The notes under the pieces are model-generated. The model saw nothing but the letters and a program-made list of their open reading frames with translations, did not search any database and was not told the origin of the DNA. A DNA stretch of 15,015 bases, taken from assembly GCA_003543035.1 (NCBI GenBank), contig DPJL01000145.1, positions 1 to 15,015 on the forward strand, written 5' to 3'. The translations under genes were made by a program, and so were the position numbers. Shown one piece after another: positions 13,014-15,015 of this stretch. Every line of letters starts with the position of its first letter. Positions within the stretch are counted from its first letter, which is position 1. This stretch comes from Micromonosporaceae bacterium (lineage in GTDB: Bacteria; Actinomycetota; Actinomycetes; Mycobacteriales; Micromonosporaceae).

Positions 13014-13771
13014 CACTTGCCTCCATGGGTGAAGTGGTCCAGTAATGCCGTCGTGACGTGGCTGGCAGACTCGATGTTGGCCAGGTGTGCTCCGGGCACC
13101 CTGGCTAGCCGTGCACCATGGATCGCGCTGGCAATGAATTCCTGGTGGGGCGGCGGCGTGGCGGGATCATCCACTCCGGACACCAAAAGCGTTGGGGCGA
13201 CGATCCTGTCGAGTACCGGGCGCAGGTCCATGGCGGCGACGGCCTCGCAGCAGCCGGCATATCCCTCAGCCGGCGTATTTTCCAGCAGTCGTTTGTAGAC
13301 GGCCGTCTGCGGGAACGCGGGAGTGAACCAGCGGGAGACCACGGCATCAGCCACGGCGGTCATTCCCTGCGAGCGGACCGTCGCCGCCCGGTCAGTCCAT
13401 CCTTGTGCCGGCGGCAAGTGTGCGGAAGTGCAGCAGAGGGCAAGGCGTCCGATCCGTTGCGGCGCATGGGCTGCGAGCCACATACCGATCATTGCGCCCA
13501 ACGACAGCCCGCAGAACGACACCCGCTCCAGGCCGAGGTCGTCAAGCAGCATCAGGAAGTCCTGCCCGAGGCCGGCGATGGTATACGGCCCTGGCGGGAC
13601 GGGAGATCGGCCGTGCCCCCGGGTGTCGACTCGCAACAGCCGAAAGTGCGGGCTGAGCGCCGGAGTCTGAGCGTCCCACATGGACAGTGAGGTGCCGAGC
13701 GAGCTGGCGAGCATCAGCACCGGCCGGCCTGGATCCCCGGTCAGCTCATGGTGCAGTTTCACGGTATTCAC
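13013..13771 (-). CDS. pcaD: 3-oxoadipate enol-lactonase
   Basis: Hydrolyses 3-oxoadipate enol-lactone to 3-oxoadipate, the last step encoded here. It is a 252-residue alpha/beta hydrolase. The oxyanion-hole region is SSLGTSLSMWDAQ, then VDTRGHGRS, the nucleophile elbow GLSLGAM with Ser90, an acidic residue in SGVDDPATPP (Asp201/202), and catalytic His229 in VPGAHLANIE. These are all typical of PcaD rather than of generic esterases. The start codon overlaps the pcaB stop (ATGA at 13768-13771), and the stop overlaps pcaC, so all three are translated as a coupled set. Confidence 0.93.
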   Translation of the reverse strand: MNTVKLHHELTGDPGRPVLMLASSLGTSLSMWDAQTPALSPHFRLLRVDTRGHGRSPVPPGPYTIAGLGQDFLMLLDDLGLERVSFCGLSLGAMIGMWLAAHAPQRIGRLALCCTSAHLPPAQGWTDRAATVRSQGMTAVADAVVSRWFTPAFPQTAVYKRLLENTPAEGYAGCCEAVAAMDLRPVLDRIVAPTLLVSGVDDPATPPPHQEFIASAIHGARLARVPGAHLANIESASHVTTALLDHFTHGGK

Positions 13772-14945
13772 CGGGCGCGCCGGGGGTGAGCGGCTACGGC
13801 ACGGTCAACCAGCTCCGCCGCAAGGCCCAGCCCATTGGCCGGATTCAGAGCCGCGTCGATATCGGCATCGGTGAGTACCTCACGGACCTGACTATCGGCG
13901 CGCAAAGCCGCCCCGAGCCCTATTCCGTTCCTGGCCGCTTCGGTGGCAATCCGGCGGATGAGGTCGTGCGCGGCCGTTCTGCCCAACACGGGCGCCAAGC
14001 GGTCCGCCACTGCGGCTGACATGGCCATCCCGCCGGACAGCTCAACGTTGGCGCGCATGCGTTCCAGATTGACCGTGAGCCCCTCAACCAGAGCGCGGCC
14101 ATGATGCGCCGCACCACCGGTAGCACGAAGCAAGGCGGTGAGCGTCTCCCACTCGGCTTGCCAAGCTCCGGCGGCCCGCTGATGCTCCTGCACCATGGCG
14201 GCAAGCATCGTGGCGACCAGACCCGGTACCCGAATCGAGTTCGCCGTGACGGCGACGGCCTGTACCGGGTTTCGCTTGTGCGGCATGGCAGATGACCCCG
14301 CGGTGTCCGCACCGGCCGTTTCGAGCTCACCCACTTCGGGCTGGCTGTGCAGCAGCACGTCGTGGGCGATCTTGCCCAGCACGCCAGCGAGCGTGCCGAG
14401 TGCCCCAGCGAGTTCTGCCATCCGCGTGCGATCCGTATGCCATGGCAGGACTGGATCGGCCAAGCCTAGGGAGGCCGCAAATGCCGCCGGCACACCAAGA
14501 TTCAGCCCCGCGAGGGTGCCTGCGGCACCGCCCAGCTGCGCCGCGAGCCGGTGGCGGCGTATGTAATCGAGCCGGCCGTAGGCATCGTCGAGGGCAGTGA
14601 GCCAGCCCGCGCAAACCAGCCCGAACGTGGCCGGCGACGCGTGCCGCATCACAGTTCGTCCAATAAGGATGGTGTCGCGATGTTCCGCGGCGAGTCTGGC
14701 GCAGACATCGGCCGCTTCGGCAACGTCGTCGAGCACTGGGCCGAGGCAACGGTAGGCGATGAGAGAGGCTGCGGTGTCAATGATGTCCTGGCTTGTCGCT
14801 CCAAAGTGGACGTAGGGGCGGGCGTCCGGTGGCACGGCAGCGGTGAGCTCACGAACGAGGGCGATGACCGGGGTACCGGATTGCGCCGCATCGTAAGCGA
14901 TTGAAGCGACGTCAAAGCGGGCCGGATCGGCAGCCGACTGGATCG
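13768..14945 (-). CDS. pcaB: 3-carboxy-cis,cis-muconate cycloisomerase (5'-partial)
   Basis: Cyclises 3-carboxy-cis,cis-muconate to 4-carboxymuconolactone. About 391 genuine residues are present, of roughly 450 for the family; the N-terminus is cut off at the contig end. It belongs to the fumarase/aspartase superfamily. HFGATSQDIIDTA and GRTVMRHASPATFG appear early, then TDRTRMAEL and the signature GSSAMPHKRNP. The C-terminal cyclase domain has ELSGGMAMSAAVADRLAP and a closing LVDRAV helix. The open frame continues through adapter-derived codons (reading MTGFQTCAFPIS), which are not part of the protein; the first trustworthy residue is the Ile before QSAAD. It is first in the visible operon, with pcaHG perhaps beyond. 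Confidence 0.93.
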
Positions 14946-15015
14946 AGATCGGAAAAGCACACGTCTGAAATCCAGTCACCGCGGGGAAATCGTATTCCCT
15001 CTTCTTCTTTTAAAA
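14946..15015. other. Illumina TruSeq adapter at the contig end (artefact)
   Basis: Bases 14946-14979 match the 34-base TruSeq read-1 adapter (AGATCGGAAGAGC..., ending CTCCAGTCAC) with two substitutions. The next 7-8 bases sit where the index is. The remainder resembles the ATCTCGTATGCCGTCTTCTGCTTG tail with several G-to-T type errors and one base of length difference, then a short A run. This is read-through into the sequencing adapter, not genomic DNA. Confidence 0.95.

Noticed and set aside
1..15015. CRISPR arrays, tRNA or rRNA genes, insertion sequences, prophage or toxin-antitoxin genes.
   Set aside because: No regularly spaced repeats, no tRNA-like cloverleaf, no transposase or integrase motif and no phage structural genes were seen on either strand.

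Overview
The window is high-GC DNA with the gene density, codon use and gene families of an actinomycete. A pca (protocatechuate) cluster, YidB and DUF1918 proteins, an ECF sigma/zinc anti-sigma pair and many 4-base start/stop overlaps all fit. A Pseudonocardiales-type soil actinomycete (Amycolatopsis-like) is my guess from general appearance only. The right edge is not genomic: the last 70 bases (14946-15015) are an Illumina TruSeq adapter with read errors, so this is an assembly contig end.

Left part (1-4.7 kb): a translationally coupled pair (a membrane-anchored esterase-fold protein and a DUF2127 membrane protein) is followed by small housekeeping-type genes on alternating strands: YidB/DUF937, a conserved helical hypothetical, DUF1918, a conserved hypothetical of the 'FDFFxGxW' type, and a complete class of NAD-dependent sirtuin deacylase. 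Convergent gene pairs here are separated by strong GC hairpins, one of which contains parts of both stop codons.

Middle (4.8-7.8 kb): a compact divergon. One arm (minus) is an ArsM-like SAM methyltransferase overlapping a four-helix membrane protein. The other arm (plus) is an ECF sigma factor, a 76-residue zinc-binding anti-sigma factor (HxxxCxxC) and a second ArsM-like methyltransferase, each overlapping the next by 4 bases. Both enzymes have glycine in place of the conserved 'SNC' cysteine of arsenite methyltransferases, so their substrate is uncertain. This is the least familiar system in the window.

Decay zone (7.9-10.3 kb): three unrelated gene remnants lie between intact genes: a 32-codon sirtuin fragment, a C-terminal half of PTS enzyme I that has also lost its active-site arginine segment, and an antisense C-terminal piece of an aldehyde dehydrogenase. 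Between them are an intact SgcJ/EcaC-type lipoprotein and a small secreted four-cysteine protein.

Right part (10.4-14.9 kb): aromatic catabolism. A benzaldehyde/vanillin-type aldehyde dehydrogenase converges, with stop codons overlapping by 4 bases, on a minus-strand operon pcaB-pcaD-pcaC-pcaR. The operon takes 3-carboxy-cis,cis-muconate to 3-oxoadipate under an IclR-family regulator encoded as its last gene. The dehydrogenase would make aromatic acids that feed this pathway. pcaB loses its N-terminus at the contig end, and pcaHG, if present, would lie beyond it.
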